Shown: one piece after another, positions 1 to 8,682 of the stretch | Numbering within the stretch: the first letter of the stretch is position 1 | Layout of the letters: the number at the start of each line of letters is the position of its first letter | Assembly (NCBI GenBank): GCA_020426505.1 | Contig: JAGQPX010000127.1 | Coordinates: 1 to 59,477 of the forward strand | From: Planctomycetaceae bacterium | GTDB taxonomy: Bacteria; Planctomycetota; Planctomycetia; Planctomycetales; Planctomycetaceae | DNA: 59,477 bases | Direction: 5' to 3' | Notes under the pieces: generated by a model | What the model was told of the DNA's origin: nothing | Databases searched by the model: none | Seen by the model: the letters and a program-made list of their open reading frames with translations, nothing else | Program-made: the position numbers and the translations under genes

Positions 1-240
1 TTCATCGAGACCGACACCCGCAGCCGGCTGGAGGCGGTGCCCGAGTCGAAGATCATCGGCTACTACAGCGACATGTACAAACTGGAGTTCGCCCTCCCCA
101 AGTTCCGCATGTACCGCCGCGCCCTGGCCAAGGTCCTCGCCGAAAACTTCATCATCGACCGCGGCTGGAGCGAACAACGCGCGATCAACCTCGGCAAACG
201 AGTGCTGAGAGGCAACGTCGAGAGCATCTTCGGGATGTAG
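1..240 (+). CDS. Amidohydrolase-like protein, 3' end only
   Basis: Only the last 79 residues are present; the frame is open from base 1, so the gene begins outside the window. The tail has an aromatic/basic segment (GYYSDMYKLEFALPKF, about 20 residues into the fragment), then MYRRALAKVLAE and a final GNVESIFGM. This resembles the C-terminal end of TIM-barrel amidohydrolases of the uronate-isomerase-like type, where a GN-x5-F ending is usual. The metal ligands would lie upstream and cannot be checked. The family call is moderately supported, the substrate is unknown. Confidence 0.5.
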   Translation, partial: FIETDTRSRLEAVPESKIIGYYSDMYKLEFALPKFRMYRRALAKVLAENFIIDRGWSEQRAINLGKRVLRGNVESIFGM

Positions 241-247
241 GCTTTCC

Positions 248-492
248 CCCTCTCCCCCGGAGCATAGGTATCTACACATCTCGTTTGACCGCTCACTTTC
301 CGAGTGACGTGCCACTGCTTGGCCGACCGAGTGACGGCGATTTTCCCGCATTCTGCACTGCTTCGGTCGGACAAGCAGTGCCGAGCGCGGTGACAACGCC
401 GCTTGTGTCCGACCGAAGCAGTGGCACGTTTTCCCCTGAACTTCAGTCTGTTCTCGACTTGTGTAGATACCAATGCCCCTGGAGGGAGAGGG
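248..492. mobile_element. MITE-like palindromic element
   Basis: The outer ends (248-278 and 461-492) are near-perfect inverted copies of each other: CCCTCTCC...GGTATCTACAC on the left and its complement on the right, with about three mismatches and a 1-2 base length difference. Inside there are further inverted pairs: GTGCCACTGCTTGG near 309 against CCGAAGCAGTGGCAC near 412, and CTTCGGTCGGACAAGC near 361 against GCTTGTGTCCGACCGAAG near 401. No transposase ORF is present. The whole 245-bp segment can therefore fold into a long branched hairpin, as expected of a non-autonomous miniature inverted-repeat element or a large REP/BIME-type unit. It fills the gap between the amidohydrolase stop and the phosphatase promoter region. 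Confidence 0.7.
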
Positions 493-584
493 TGTCTTCG
501 CGAATCGGCACGCTGTAACTGTGGGCCGAATGGCGTATACTCGGTGGGGCTGGTGGACTCTCTACGCAGGACAAGGCGAGACTC

Positions 585-2264
585 ATGGCGAAGTTGATTC
601 TTTTGCAGGGCGGTGCGGCGACGCCGTTTGATCTGAACAACTCTGAAACCACGCTCGGCAGGCTGCCGGAGTGCACCATTCAGGTCCAGTCCAACATGGT
701 CTCGCGGAAACATGCGAGGATTCTGCAGCAGGATGACCGTTATGTGCTCGAAGACCTTGGGAGCGGCAACGGCTCTTTCGTTAACGGCAAGCAAATCAAC
801 GAGCCAACGCCCCTCAAGCATGACGATCGCGTGAAGATCGGGCCGATCCTGTTCCGTTTCGAGGGAGACGGTGCGCCCGAGGACAAGTCGACCGCTGCGC
901 CGACTCTGGTCGAGGGGTCGGGTCACGAGACGATGATTGATATCACGGGGGACGACGGTAATTCGACCATCATGGGGTCGCTGGACACGGTCGGCGGATT
1001 TGGCCTGCTGGACGTCAACCCGGAGGCGAAACTGAAAGCGATCCTTGAGATTAGCAGATCGCTCGCAGGCACCGTGAACATCGAGGCGCTGCTCCCACGC
1101 ATCCTCGATACGTTCTTCGACATCTTCCCGCATGCCGATCGCGGGTGCATCCTCATCGAAGACGAGGAAACCAAGGCAATGGTCCCGCGAGCGATGAAGC
1201 ACCGACGCGAGGACACGGACGAGTCGGTCAAACTGAGCCGGACGATTCTCAATCAGGTGTTCGAGCAAAAGCAGGCGATTCTCTCAGCTGATGCGGCCAG
1301 CGACGAGCGATTTGATGCGGCTGAGTCGATTTCGAATCTGACGATCCGCTCAATGATGTGTGCGCCGCTGTTGAGTCTATCGGGGGACCCGATCGGCGTG
1401 ATCAACATCGATACGCAGAACCCGCTGGCCCAGTTCAAGAAGGAGGATCTCGACATCATGGTCGCCGTCGCCGGACAGGCGGCACTTTCGGTTGAAAGCG
1501 CGAAGCTGATGTCGACGTTCATCGAGAAACAGAAGCAGGACAACGAAATGAAGATCGCCAGTAACGTGCAACTGGCGCTCTTGCCCGACACGCTGCCCGA
1601 GATTCCGGGTTACGAGTTCTTCGCCAGTTATGAGGCGGCACAGGCGGTCGGCGGTGACTATTACGACGTGTTCCCGATTACTGGCGGCAAGGTCTGTCTT
1701 GCATTCGGCGATGTGGCGGGGAAGGGTGTGCCGGCGTCGCTGGTGATGTCACGCTTGTCGAGTGTGGTCCGCAGCACGTTTCAGCATGTCACCGACGTCG
1801 CGAAAGCCGTCGCCCAGATCAACGATCACATGTGCGACAAGGCGGTTGAGGGACGTTTCGTCACCTTCGTTTGTGCCGTGCTCGACCCGGTGAAACATAC
1901 GATTTCAGTCGTCAATGCGGGGCACATGTCGCCCATCTTTCGCACAGCGAAGGGGAAGATCGAGGAATTCGACGACAAAACGGTCGGCATCCCGCTCGGT
2001 GTCCTGGAGGAGTTCCCGTACAAGTCTGTTGATCGCAAACTCAGTCCGGGAGAGACGGCTGTGCTCTATACGGACGGTGTCAGCGAAGCGATGAATCACC
2101 AAAGCGAACTCTACGGACTCGAACGCCTGCGTGAGTTCATCGCCAAGGCACCATCGCATGCCGACGAACTTGGGAAGTTCGTGCGGGAGGACGTCAAGAA
2201 GCACGCCGACGGCCGCCCGCAGAACGATGACATCACCATGATGGTGTTTGGACGAAATCTGTGA
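585..2264 (+). CDS. FHA-GAF-PP2C (SpoIIE-type) phosphatase
   Basis: A 559-residue three-domain signalling protein. FHA domain at about 1-95 with intact phosphothreonine-binding signatures (GR 25-26, SRKH 40-43, NGSFVNG 62-68). GAF sensor at about 150-310. A SpoIIE/RsbU-type PP2C serine phosphatase at about 345-557, with metal motifs GGDYYD (356-361), GDVAGKG (375-381) and a C-terminal NDDIT. No membrane segment or signal peptide, so cytoplasmic. Family knowledge: such phosphatases dephosphorylate anti-anti-sigma (STAS) proteins; no STAS or RsbW-like partner lies next to it here. The FHA domain suggests docking to a Ser/Thr-phosphorylated partner, and the window encodes one Ser/Thr kinase (8683-12060). 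The start has AAGGCGAG about 8 bases upstream, and a TATACT at 536-541 could be a -10 element. Confidence 0.9.
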   Translation: MAKLILLQGGAATPFDLNNSETTLGRLPECTIQVQSNMVSRKHARILQQDDRYVLEDLGSGNGSFVNGKQINEPTPLKHDDRVKIGPILFRFEGDGAPEDKSTAAPTLVEGSGHETMIDITGDDGNSTIMGSLDTVGGFGLLDVNPEAKLKAILEISRSLAGTVNIEALLPRILDTFFDIFPHADRGCILIEDEETKAMVPRAMKHRREDTDESVKLSRTILNQVFEQKQAILSADAASDERFDAAESISNLTIRSMMCAPLLSLSGDPIGVINIDTQNPLAQFKKEDLDIMVAVAGQAALSVESAKLMSTFIEKQKQDNEMKIASNVQLALLPDTLPEIPGYEFFASYEAAQAVGGDYYDVFPITGGKVCLAFGDVAGKGVPASLVMSRLSSVVRSTFQHVTDVAKAVAQINDHMCDKAVEGRFVTFVCAVLDPVKHTISVVNAGHMSPIFRTAKGKIEEFDDKTVGIPLGVLEEFPYKSVDRKLSPGETAVLYTDGVSEAMNHQSELYGLERLREFIAKAPSHADELGKFVREDVKKHADGRPQNDDITMMVFGRNL

Positions 2265-2339
2265 GTAAGATGATTAGATGAATGGCCACAAGTGCCAGCT
2301 TGTTAATCATCTCATCAACAATTCATCGAATCAACTTTT

Positions 2340-2675
2340 TCAGCCTTCGTACGTTGTCGTGGGAGAGGCGACCTTGCGGTAGCCAAGGTCGCGGAGGACT
2401 TCGAGGACCTCGCTCCACGTGGGGAACTGACGACCGCTGCGGCGTTTGTAGTCGTCCATGGCCCTCATGAACTCGATTTCTTCGGGCTGATAGTCGCGTT
2501 CGCAGGTCGTGGGGTCGATCTGTCGGCGTCTCTCAATCTGCCGTCGACCGGACTCGCGGCGATCGTCGCCATCGAAGTTCTCGGGATCGACCGTACGACG
2601 GTCCTGTGAATTGCGACGACTCTTGGACCGACGGTCGACTTTCAACTCGGGGATCGCTTCAAGCTGCTCGGGCAT
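2340..2675 (-). CDS. Conserved hypothetical charged protein
   Basis: About 111 residues. The open frame extends further upstream to 2765, but the ATG at 2675 is preferred because it is preceded by AAGGTGAG at a good distance. The N-terminal half is very rich in Arg, Asp and Glu ([14 protein letters not shown]; a second run [17 protein letters not shown]). The C-terminal half is a compact predicted helical segment ([20 protein letters not shown], then [17 protein letters not shown]). I recall this C-terminal pattern as a planctomycete-restricted hypothetical family, function unknown. It is convergent with the upstream phosphatase gene. A short inverted repeat (AGATGATTA at 2268 against TAATCATCT at 2304) lies between the two stops and could act as a weak shared terminator. 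Confidence 0.7.
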   Translation of the reverse strand: MPEQLEAIPELKVDRRSKSRRNSQDRRTVDPENFDGDDRRESGRRQIERRRQIDPTTCERDYQPEEIEFMRAMDDYKRRSGRQFPTWSEVLEVLRDLGYRKVASPTTTYEG

Positions 2676-2961
2676 GCGTGTCTCACCTTGTGTGGGGATC
2701 AAAGGTCGTTCACTCCGGAAAAGCGAACAGTCGGGCTGGCCACCGCATTCATCCGTTGAACGCATCAGCCGGACGGACTTTCGAGCATCCGTCTAAGGAA
2801 GTTTACGGTGAGAAACTTGAACAGGTCGGCGTGATCGCTTGAATCAATCAGGAAATCCGCGCAAAGATTCCTGTTCCGCGAAGCAGGACAGTCACGCCGA
2901 CTCTACTGGTCATGCCGGTTGTGATTCGTCCACTGCCATGAGCGCGAACATGTTCGACTGG

Positions 2962-3708
2962 TTACGTCGAGCGTTGTTCGGGTTGTGAGACGACTTCCAG
3001 CAGTGCGTCGACTGCCGAATCGAACTCACGTCCGAGAGGTTCCAGTTGCTCGCCCAGGCGGACCCGCCATTGCTCGGAGCGGGTGGGAGCTTCGTCCTCG
3101 GCATCCGAGAAGTCGGCCGGTACGAACATCACCATCGCGTCGGTGACGAACTCCGTCGCACTTTGGGGCACGCCGGCGTAAACGTGCATGGTTCTCATCT
3201 TCGGAGTTCGCGGTTGTTCGCTTGAAAGGGCGACCTCTGTCGAGCGATGTGACTCCGTGTGAGCCATGTCGATCGTCGGAGTGCTGCCCAGTCGAAGCAG
3301 CGGAACAAGCAGCAAGATGCACGCTGCTGCACACAGGACTGCCGCCGGTGATCGCAGAGCAGCATGTTGTTCCCGATCGACGAAACGCCTTGTTCGGCTC
3401 CCTTCGGTCGGCGTTGCTTGCGGTCGTTGTATGCTGACCAATGTTGCCGGAGTCGCATTGCAGGAATTCTGTGGAGCAGCGCCCGGATCACCAAGACGGT
3501 TCAGAACGCCCTCGACAAGGTGTACGTCCGGCAGGGATGCCTGCCACACGGGGACGATGGCAGCAAGCAATACAAATTCGTTCCATGCCTGCCGACAGGC
3601 CATTGCCTCACAATCACGGGCATGGTCAAGAAGGTCTAGAGAAGAACATCGCGGGAGACGTTCCTCGACAGCGGATATCAAATGTTGCTGGAATTCTTCG
3701 CAGTTCAT
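2962..3708 (-). CDS. Putative anti-sigma factor, one membrane segment
   Basis: 248 residues. The N-terminus (MNCEEFQQHL, then LDHARDCEAMAC at about 28-38) resembles the zinc-binding anti-sigma domain, although spacing of the His and two Cys is HX3CX4C rather than the canonical HX3CX2C. A single hydrophobic segment (SPAAVLCAAACILLLVPLL) lies at about residues 117-136, with an unassigned C-terminal domain beyond it. The gene starts 44 bases after the stop of an ECF sigma factor gene on the same strand, the usual arrangement of a sigma/anti-sigma pair. Inference: it tethers and inhibits that sigma factor at the membrane. The call depends mainly on context plus the weak zinc motif. Confidence 0.65.
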   Translation of the reverse strand: MNCEEFQQHLISAVEERLPRCSSLDLLDHARDCEAMACRQAWNEFVLLAAIVPVWQASLPDVHLVEGVLNRLGDPGAAPQNSCNATPATLVSIQRPQATPTEGSRTRRFVDREQHAALRSPAAVLCAAACILLLVPLLRLGSTPTIDMAHTESHRSTEVALSSEQPRTPKMRTMHVYAGVPQSATEFVTDAMVMFVPADFSDAEDEAPTRSEQWRVRLGEQLEPLGREFDSAVDALLEVVSQPEQRST

Positions 3709-3752
3709 GTGATCATCTCATGCGATGAGCGTGTTCTCTCGTCTCATTCAAT

Positions 3753-4367
3753 TCAGTCGGCCTCGCCTGTGACTGGCGACGGTGTGAAACGGTCGGCACT
3801 GATTCCTCTCCGGCTGAGGTGCTCTGCCAATTCATGTCGGGCTCGGTGCAGCCATGTTTTCACCGTTCCGACCGGACACTCCATGATCTCACTGATCTCT
3901 GCACATCCCAGTTCCTGTTGATAGAACAGAATGAAACATTCGCGGTACTCGTCCCGGAGACATTGCAGTGCAAGTGAGACCTCCTCGGCGATGTCGTCCG
4001 TATCGACAGGGTGTTCGCCGGTCGGTTCGATGGGAAAGTCGGTCGCGGTCGGCCCTTTCCGTCGTCGTTGGATTGCCGTGCGACAGCGATTCGCCGTGAT
4101 GGTCATGAGCCAGGGCATGATTGACCGTGTGTGATCCCATGTGTGGAGATTTCGAATTGCGCGAACGAGTGAGTCCTGGGCAATGTCCTCTGCGTCCTGA
4201 CGATGTCCCAACATCCGCAGGCACAGGCCGAACACGGACCTTTCGTAACGATCGACAAACTCACGCCAGGCAGATTCGTCACCTTCGAGGCATCGATTGA
4301 CCAACTCAACCGGGGCCTCATGGTCGGCCAGGTTTTCTGCTGCCTGTTGCCTGGCCGAGGAAGCCAT
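3753..4367 (-). CDS. ECF RNA polymerase sigma factor
   Basis: 204 residues, typical ECF length. Region 2 is clear (LVNRCLEGDESAWREFVDRY; DAEDIAQDSLVRAIRN, which contacts core polymerase and the -10), as is region 4 with its helix-turn-helix (CAEISEIMECPVGTVKTWL followed by HRARHELAEHL). The pair of regions is joined by a short acidic linker (EHPVDTDDIAEE), as in ECF factors that lack region 3. The downstream gene is a membrane protein with an anti-sigma-like N-terminus. The stimulus cannot be read from the sequence. A GTTTCA-N9-TGAAAC inverted repeat lies about 95 bases upstream of the start. Confidence 0.92.
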   Translation of the reverse strand: MASSARQQAAENLADHEAPVELVNRCLEGDESAWREFVDRYERSVFGLCLRMLGHRQDAEDIAQDSLVRAIRNLHTWDHTRSIMPWLMTITANRCRTAIQRRRKGPTATDFPIEPTGEHPVDTDDIAEEVSLALQCLRDEYRECFILFYQQELGCAEISEIMECPVGTVKTWLHRARHELAEHLSRRGISADRFTPSPVTGEAD

Positions 4368-4460
4368 TTTTGCGGATCTATCTTTCGTTCCGAGCGGTCA
4401 AACTCCCTGATTCGCTGGAGTTCGCCTTTCAATAGGACATACCTGGCAAGGCAGCAGATG

Positions 4461-4481
4461 GTTTCACCCTTAGGATGAAAC
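4461..4481. promoter_or_regulatory. Inverted repeat upstream of the ECF sigma gene
   Basis: GTTTCA (4461-4466) and TGAAAC (4476-4481) form a 6-bp inverted repeat with a 9-base centre, about 95 bases upstream of the sigma factor ATG. On the minus strand it contains GAAAC, which resembles the -35 core of many ECF-dependent promoters, but no matching CGTC/GTC -10 sits 16-17 bases further on. It could be an operator or an autoregulatory promoter part. Weak evidence. Confidence 0.25.
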
Positions 4482-4536
4482 TCACAGGCCGACGCGTTCG
4501 ATGTTGCGGTGGATTCTCCATCGCTGGCAGGGCCGA

Positions 4537-4734
4537 TTACTTCTGAACCAGTTCCCTGGCAAGTGAGCGGGCGGCCTTATGAGCGTGGCGGATCGCGAAC
4601 ATGCGGGTCTCAATCTGCTCTTCGTTGTAGTAGCGTCCCGGCTCGCTGTGTGGGAGACCGGCAAGCGCGAGCGTCAACGGCAGGAGATCGACGAATTCAC
4701 GGTAACGTCGTTGCTGATCATTGGCATCGGCCAT
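4537..4734 (-). CDS. Small conserved hypothetical protein (65 aa)
   Basis: 65 residues, ATG with GGAGAA about 7 bases upstream. The pattern is leucine-rich in the first half (VDLLPLTLALAGLPH) and basic/helical in the second (ETRMFAIRHAHKAARSLARE). I recognise similar short proteins from planctomycete genomes as uncharacterised. No signal peptide or enzyme motif. It stands alone between the sigma factor gene and an FHA gene, both on the same strand. Confidence 0.65.
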   Translation of the reverse strand: MADANDQQRRYREFVDLLPLTLALAGLPHSEPGRYYNEEQIETRMFAIRHAHKAARSLARELVQK

Positions 4735-5026
4735 GGGAGTTCTCCGTCAAATGATGGGGTCTGATGGGTGGGCGAAGGGAACGACGCGCCGTCTTGGCAG
4801 AGGCGATCATCGAATCATCGCACAGGATCGAAGATACCGCGCCGGTGAAGTTTCAGGCAAACCCTCATGCAGGAAACGCCGAACATTGACTGGTACGTGT
4901 TCCCGTTCATCAGTGTTTGAGAACGATCAAACGACTCGACGATTCGCGTTCCGGCAGCGCGTGGGAATCGGACGGAGAACGTTGCCGGAAGATCGGAGCG
5001 GCCCCAGCACTCACAGGCTCGCGGCA

Positions 5027-5959
5027 CTACACCTGCGGTCGTCGCTGGGTGTACTGCTTGATGATGTCGGCTGCGGTATCGCGAACTGCGCCTTGCGTGC
5101 CTTTCTCACCATCAGCCTTTGGCGGCTCGGGTGGCTTGGCTCCCGTCTCGCTGGGATCCGGGAGTTGGACAGCAGGTGCAGGTGGACGTTTCCCAACCTC
5201 AGCAGCAGGGGGGGCTTCAGCAGCTGGCGGTTCGGGAGCCGGTGCTGGAATCGGAGTCTGCATGGGTTGCTGAGGGTACCCCATCTGAGGATAGGGCATC
5301 GGTTGCTGGGGATACCCCATCATGGGCATTCCATACGGTTGCCCGTATGGGAATTGCTGCTGTGGGTAGGGCATGCCATAGCCGATTGGAGGTTGCTGCG
5401 GATAACCCGGAGGGGCGAGCGGAGGGGGCGGTGTGTGTGTGGCGATCGTGTCGCCCTGCATGGAGACGGTTTCTTGCAGGTCCTGCCGTTCGACGTCGGG
5501 AAGGCCAAAAGTGGTTTGCGCGGAACTGTCGACTTCGCCGGAATCGAACGACGGAATCTCGATGGTCGCTGACCCCGAAGGAGTATCCCCCATCGTGAAA
5601 GAATCCGTCTGATCGTCGGCAGCACCGTTGGAGGACACAGCTGCAACCGGCTTGGCAATCGCGTTACCGACCGCCACTTCGAAATCCAGTTTTCCGACCG
5701 CAACCTTGTCGCCAGTCTTGAGGATCGTCTCACCACGGAGTCGTTCGCCGTTCACGAACGTACCGTTCGTGCTGCCAAGATCACGAACTCGTAACGAGTA
5801 GTCGTCGAGCTTGAAAACGCAGTGATGGCGGCTCACCAGATCGCTGTTCGGGCGAAGGTGACAATCTTCTTCGCGTCCGATCAGAAATCGGTTGGAAACG
5901 AGGGGGATGACGTGTCCGGACTGCTTCCCAGACGCCACACGCAACTCAGCATGCAACAT
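5027..5959 (-). CDS. FHA-domain protein with Pro/Gln-rich tail
   Basis: 310 residues. An intact FHA domain occupies about 1-98 (IGRE 27-30, SRHH 43-46, STNGTFVNG 63-71), so phosphothreonine binding is likely. Residues about 100-170 form an acidic/Ser-Thr linker. From about 170 to 250 the chain is low-complexity, with repeated YPQQP, GYPQQPM and PYGMP units, then a Pro/Ala-rich run ending in a short basic helix (DIIKQYTQRRPQV). The start is well supported by AAGGAG 7 bases upstream. No membrane segment. Probable role: cytoplasmic adaptor reading Ser/Thr phosphorylation. The partner is unknown. The Pro/Gln tail could mediate self-assembly, which is inference. Confidence 0.88.
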   Translation of the reverse strand: MLHAELRVASGKQSGHVIPLVSNRFLIGREEDCHLRPNSDLVSRHHCVFKLDDYSLRVRDLGSTNGTFVNGERLRGETILKTGDKVAVGKLDFEVAVGNAIAKPVAAVSSNGAADDQTDSFTMGDTPSGSATIEIPSFDSGEVDSSAQTTFGLPDVERQDLQETVSMQGDTIATHTPPPPLAPPGYPQQPPIGYGMPYPQQQFPYGQPYGMPMMGYPQQPMPYPQMGYPQQPMQTPIPAPAPEPPAAEAPPAAEVGKRPPAPAVQLPDPSETGAKPPEPPKADGEKGTQGAVRDTAADIIKQYTQRRPQV

Positions 5960-6302
5960 TCCTGGCTCCTTGAAACCGAATCGAGGTCACTTCAACTGTA
6001 AACGTCGCTTCATGCAAAATGTCATCAGTGAATCTTTCAAAATGAGAATACAGAAATGACCGACGGCACCGAACGGAGCCTCATTGATCGACGAAGGGCT
6101 GAGTTGCGAATTTTGGAAGGTAGAAGAATATGAGATGAATGCGCTCTGCACCTTCTGCAATTGAAACGGTAACACGGGGGTTCGGGTGTGTCAACAATCA
6201 CTCGAGAATTCCGATGGGTGATTTGTGACAGCAACCCCTACGCCCGACGTTGGTAGCGTCGTTCAGTCCTGTGAAGATCGAATGAAGGTCAGACGAATTC
6301 TC
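5960..6302. other. Intergenic region without a recognisable gene
   Basis: 343 bases between the lipoate ligase-like stop and the FHA gene start, both on the minus strand. It is more AT-rich than its surroundings. I see no convincing ORF, tRNA or repeat. A short stem CGACG/CGTCG (about 6245-6261) lies downstream of the ligase stop, with no U-tract. The promoter of the FHA gene should be at the left end. Confidence 0.5.
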
Positions 6303-7061
6303 TCAGTCTGGTATTGGGATTGATCCTGCTGACGCGTCGGAATACTTCTCCGATGCCAACATCCGAGAACGATGAAGCTCCGAGTCATTCAATTGCCCAG
6401 CTTGCCAGGAGTTGTCCAGTTCGTCGGCAACTCGTTGGGTCAAATTATCGAAGAGTCCACCATTCTTCTCCTCGATCGGTCCAAAATCGAACACTCCCGG
6501 AAACTCGGGAGCATGCTCTGAGGCTTTAATCAACAGGGCTCCGTGTTGCAAAACGCCACCGTGTCGCCTTCTTTGAGCGCTACCCAGTACCTTGTTCTGT
6601 CCCACAACGACGTCGTTGGCGTCGCCCCGGCTGAAACAGAGGAAATGATGATCTAATGCTCGGTCCGCCTGACCGCGAAGCGAGGCCGAGATCTGAAACC
6701 TTTGCAAGACTTCCACAACTGTCTGATGCACCTGTAAATAGAGTTGCCGGGGGGCTTCCGACAAGGGATGTTGCGGCCCCAACGCGATCGAGTAGGTCCA
6801 TTCCCGGTCGTGCAGAATGGCTCCGCCGCCGGACAGTCGCCTTACCCTCGGCAAACCCGAGAAACGAGCGTCGATGGTGGAGTCGTCATCCGCTTGAAAG
6901 TGCCCGAGAGAAAGGGTCGGTTCCTCCCACTGATACCAACGCAACGTCGGTCTCCCATCAGCGAGCGCCGACTCCAGCAGAACCTCATCGACCGCCATGT
7001 TGACTGCACCGCTGGCCGGCGTCTCCTCGATGATGACTCTCAATGGGGCAGGCAACGTCAC
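6303..7061 (-). CDS. Lipoate-protein ligase A family protein
   Basis: 252 residues of the biotin/lipoate ligase fold. Visible motifs: RRLSGGGAILHD at 74-85 (the lipoyl-AMP binding RRxSGGG loop) and VVVGQNKVLGSAQRR at about 151-165, containing the conserved lysine (K157) of the GxKxxGxAQR signature. Family role: transfer of lipoate or octanoate to apo-proteins such as GcvH or the E2 subunits. The gene begins 10 bases after the gcvPB stop, so both are probably co-transcribed. That fits a role in lipoylating the glycine cleavage H protein. Whether it is a ligase (LplA), an octanoyltransferase (LipM) or an amidotransferase (LipL) cannot be decided from sequence alone. The C-terminal accessory domain of E. 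coli LplA is absent, which leans towards the LipM/LipL type. Confidence 0.85.
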   Translation of the reverse strand: MTLPAPLRVIIEETPASGAVNMAVDEVLLESALADGRPTLRWYQWEEPTLSLGHFQADDDSTIDARFSGLPRVRRLSGGGAILHDREWTYSIALGPQHPLSEAPRQLYLQVHQTVVEVLQRFQISASLRGQADRALDHHFLCFSRGDANDVVVGQNKVLGSAQRRRHGGVLQHGALLIKASEHAPEFPGVFDFGPIEEKNGGLFDNLTQRVADELDNSWQAGQLNDSELHRSRMLASEKYSDASAGSIPIPD

Positions 7062-7071
7062 CTCCGATCGA

Positions 7072-8538
7072 TCACTGACCGGCCGGACAGGTCATCCAGG
7101 ACAGACACGGCTGACGACCGGCTGCGACTTCATCCGGACGGCTGACGGCTGTCGAGTGAGGAGCCGCGTGCAGATAATCCGGGTCTTCGCTCAGAATCGT
7201 GCGGACCGCATTCGCGAATGCATCCAAGGTCTCTTTCGATTCGGTCTCGGTCGGCTCCATCATCATGGCCTCCGGGACATCGAGAGGGAAGTACACGGTC
7301 GGTGCGTGAAAACCGTAGTCAAGCAGTCGCTTGGCAATGTCCATCGCTGTCACGCCCTGTTTTTGTTTGACGCTCTTTGCTGATGCCACAAATTCGTGCA
7401 TGCACAACTCGCCGTTCGGGACCGGGAGCAAGTCCTGCAATTGCGACTTGAGATAGTTCGCATTTAGGACCGCCTGCTCTGAAGCTTCGCGAAGACCCGC
7501 AGCACCGAGCGTCCGCAGATAGCAGTAACCCCGAATCAGAATCCCCACGTTTCCGAAGAAGGAACGAACCCGTCCGATGGACTTCGCAGGGGTCGCGAGT
7601 GTGAAGATTCCGTCAACCGATTTCTGCACGACCGGTCCCGGCAGATAATCCCCCAGAAACTCTCGCACCGCGATCGGTCCGGAACCGGGTCCGCCTGCTC
7701 CATGAGGCCCGGTGAACGTTTTGTGAACGTTGTAGTGCATCATGTCGCCGCCGAAGTCGCCAGGGCGTGTGATGCCCAGAATGGCATTCATGTTCGCACC
7801 GTCGATGTACACCAATCCGCCGACATCATGGAGCATCTGAGAGATGCGTTTGATGTTCGGCTCGAACAGACCAACCGTGTTCGGATTGGTGATCATGAAC
7901 ACGGCCGTTCTATCATCGAGGTGCGATTGTAGTTCGTCCAGATCAACGAGACCGTTGCTGGTCTGTTTGAGTTGCACCGTGTCGAAGCCTGCAAGAGCCG
8001 CGCTGGCCGGATTGGTGCCATGGGCACTGCTGGGGAAGAGCACTTTCGTCCGTTGCTCACCCCGATCCTGAAAGTAGGCCGCCGCTGTGAGAAGGGCGGC
8101 GAATTCTCCCTGCGCACCGGCAGCCGGCTGAAGCGACACGGCGGGCAGACCGGCGATCTCCGCGAGCATTTCCTGCATCTCGTACAGCAACACCAGCATC
8201 CCCTGATGATCCTCGGGACGTTGCTGCGGGTGGACGTCGCCGATGCCCGGCAGTCGCGCCAGTCGCTCGTGCCGCTTGGGGTTGTACTTCATGGTGCAAC
8301 TACCGAGCGGGTAGAAGTGCGTGTCGACGGACATGTTGAGCGTCGACAAATTGACGAAATGCCGGACGACATCTGGTTCGGTCACCTCCGGCAGTGGCGG
8401 CGGCGCTTCGGCAAGTTGGGTGGCCGGCAGTAGCTCATTGACCGTACGATCCGGGACGTCGCATGCCGGATACCGGGCGCCCCGCCTCCCGGGATGGGAC
8501 AGTTCAAACAGAAGCTGTGTGGCTTGTTGGTTTCGCAT
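7072..8538 (-). CDS. gcvPB: Glycine dehydrogenase (decarboxylating) subunit 2
   Basis: P-protein beta subunit of the glycine cleavage system, which decarboxylates glycine and passes the aminomethyl group to lipoylated GcvH. The PLP-binding lysine is in DMMHYNVHKTFTGPHG (K273 in this numbering), followed by the glycine-rich GAGGPGSGPI loop. From ATG 8538 the protein is 488 residues, the usual family length, and begins MRNQQATQLLFELS as GcvPB proteins do. The open frame continues to a TTG at 8622, but those extra 28 residues are not family-like. gcvPA, gcvH and gcvT are not in the window. The downstream neighbour is the lipoate ligase-like gene. Confidence 0.93.
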   Translation of the reverse strand: MRNQQATQLLFELSHPGRRGARYPACDVPDRTVNELLPATQLAEAPPPLPEVTEPDVVRHFVNLSTLNMSVDTHFYPLGSCTMKYNPKRHERLARLPGIGDVHPQQRPEDHQGMLVLLYEMQEMLAEIAGLPAVSLQPAAGAQGEFAALLTAAAYFQDRGEQRTKVLFPSSAHGTNPASAALAGFDTVQLKQTSNGLVDLDELQSHLDDRTAVFMITNPNTVGLFEPNIKRISQMLHDVGGLVYIDGANMNAILGITRPGDFGGDMMHYNVHKTFTGPHGAGGPGSGPIAVREFLGDYLPGPVVQKSVDGIFTLATPAKSIGRVRSFFGNVGILIRGYCYLRTLGAAGLREASEQAVLNANYLKSQLQDLLPVPNGELCMHEFVASAKSVKQKQGVTAMDIAKRLLDYGFHAPTVYFPLDVPEAMMMEPTETESKETLDAFANAVRTILSEDPDYLHAAPHSTAVSRPDEVAAGRQPCLSWMTCPAGQ

Positions 8539-8682
8539 CAGCGGATTGTAGGAGGCAACCTCATCGGCGGCGAGTGTCGTGGCGTTGATTCGCCGGGGGC
8601 TGAGAATCCTCGACTGCAACAACGGGATCGAACAACGAATGAATGATCATTGTCGGACAATGGCAAACAGAAGGGGCACCAT

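Noticed and set aside
63..1268. Long minus-strand frame (401 aa) opposite the FHA-GAF-PP2C gene
   Set aside because: It is antisense to a gene with clear domains, crosses the palindromic element and shows no recognisable motif.
4721..5572. 283-aa plus-strand frame opposite the FHA/Pro-rich gene
   Set aside because: Its Trp/Arg/Gly-rich composition comes from reading the Pro/Gln repeat backwards. The opposing FHA domain is clear.
6170..6240. Possible tRNA-like TPsiC loop (GGTTCGGGTG)
   Set aside because: No matching acceptor, D or anticodon stems can be formed around it. No tRNA was found anywhere in the window.
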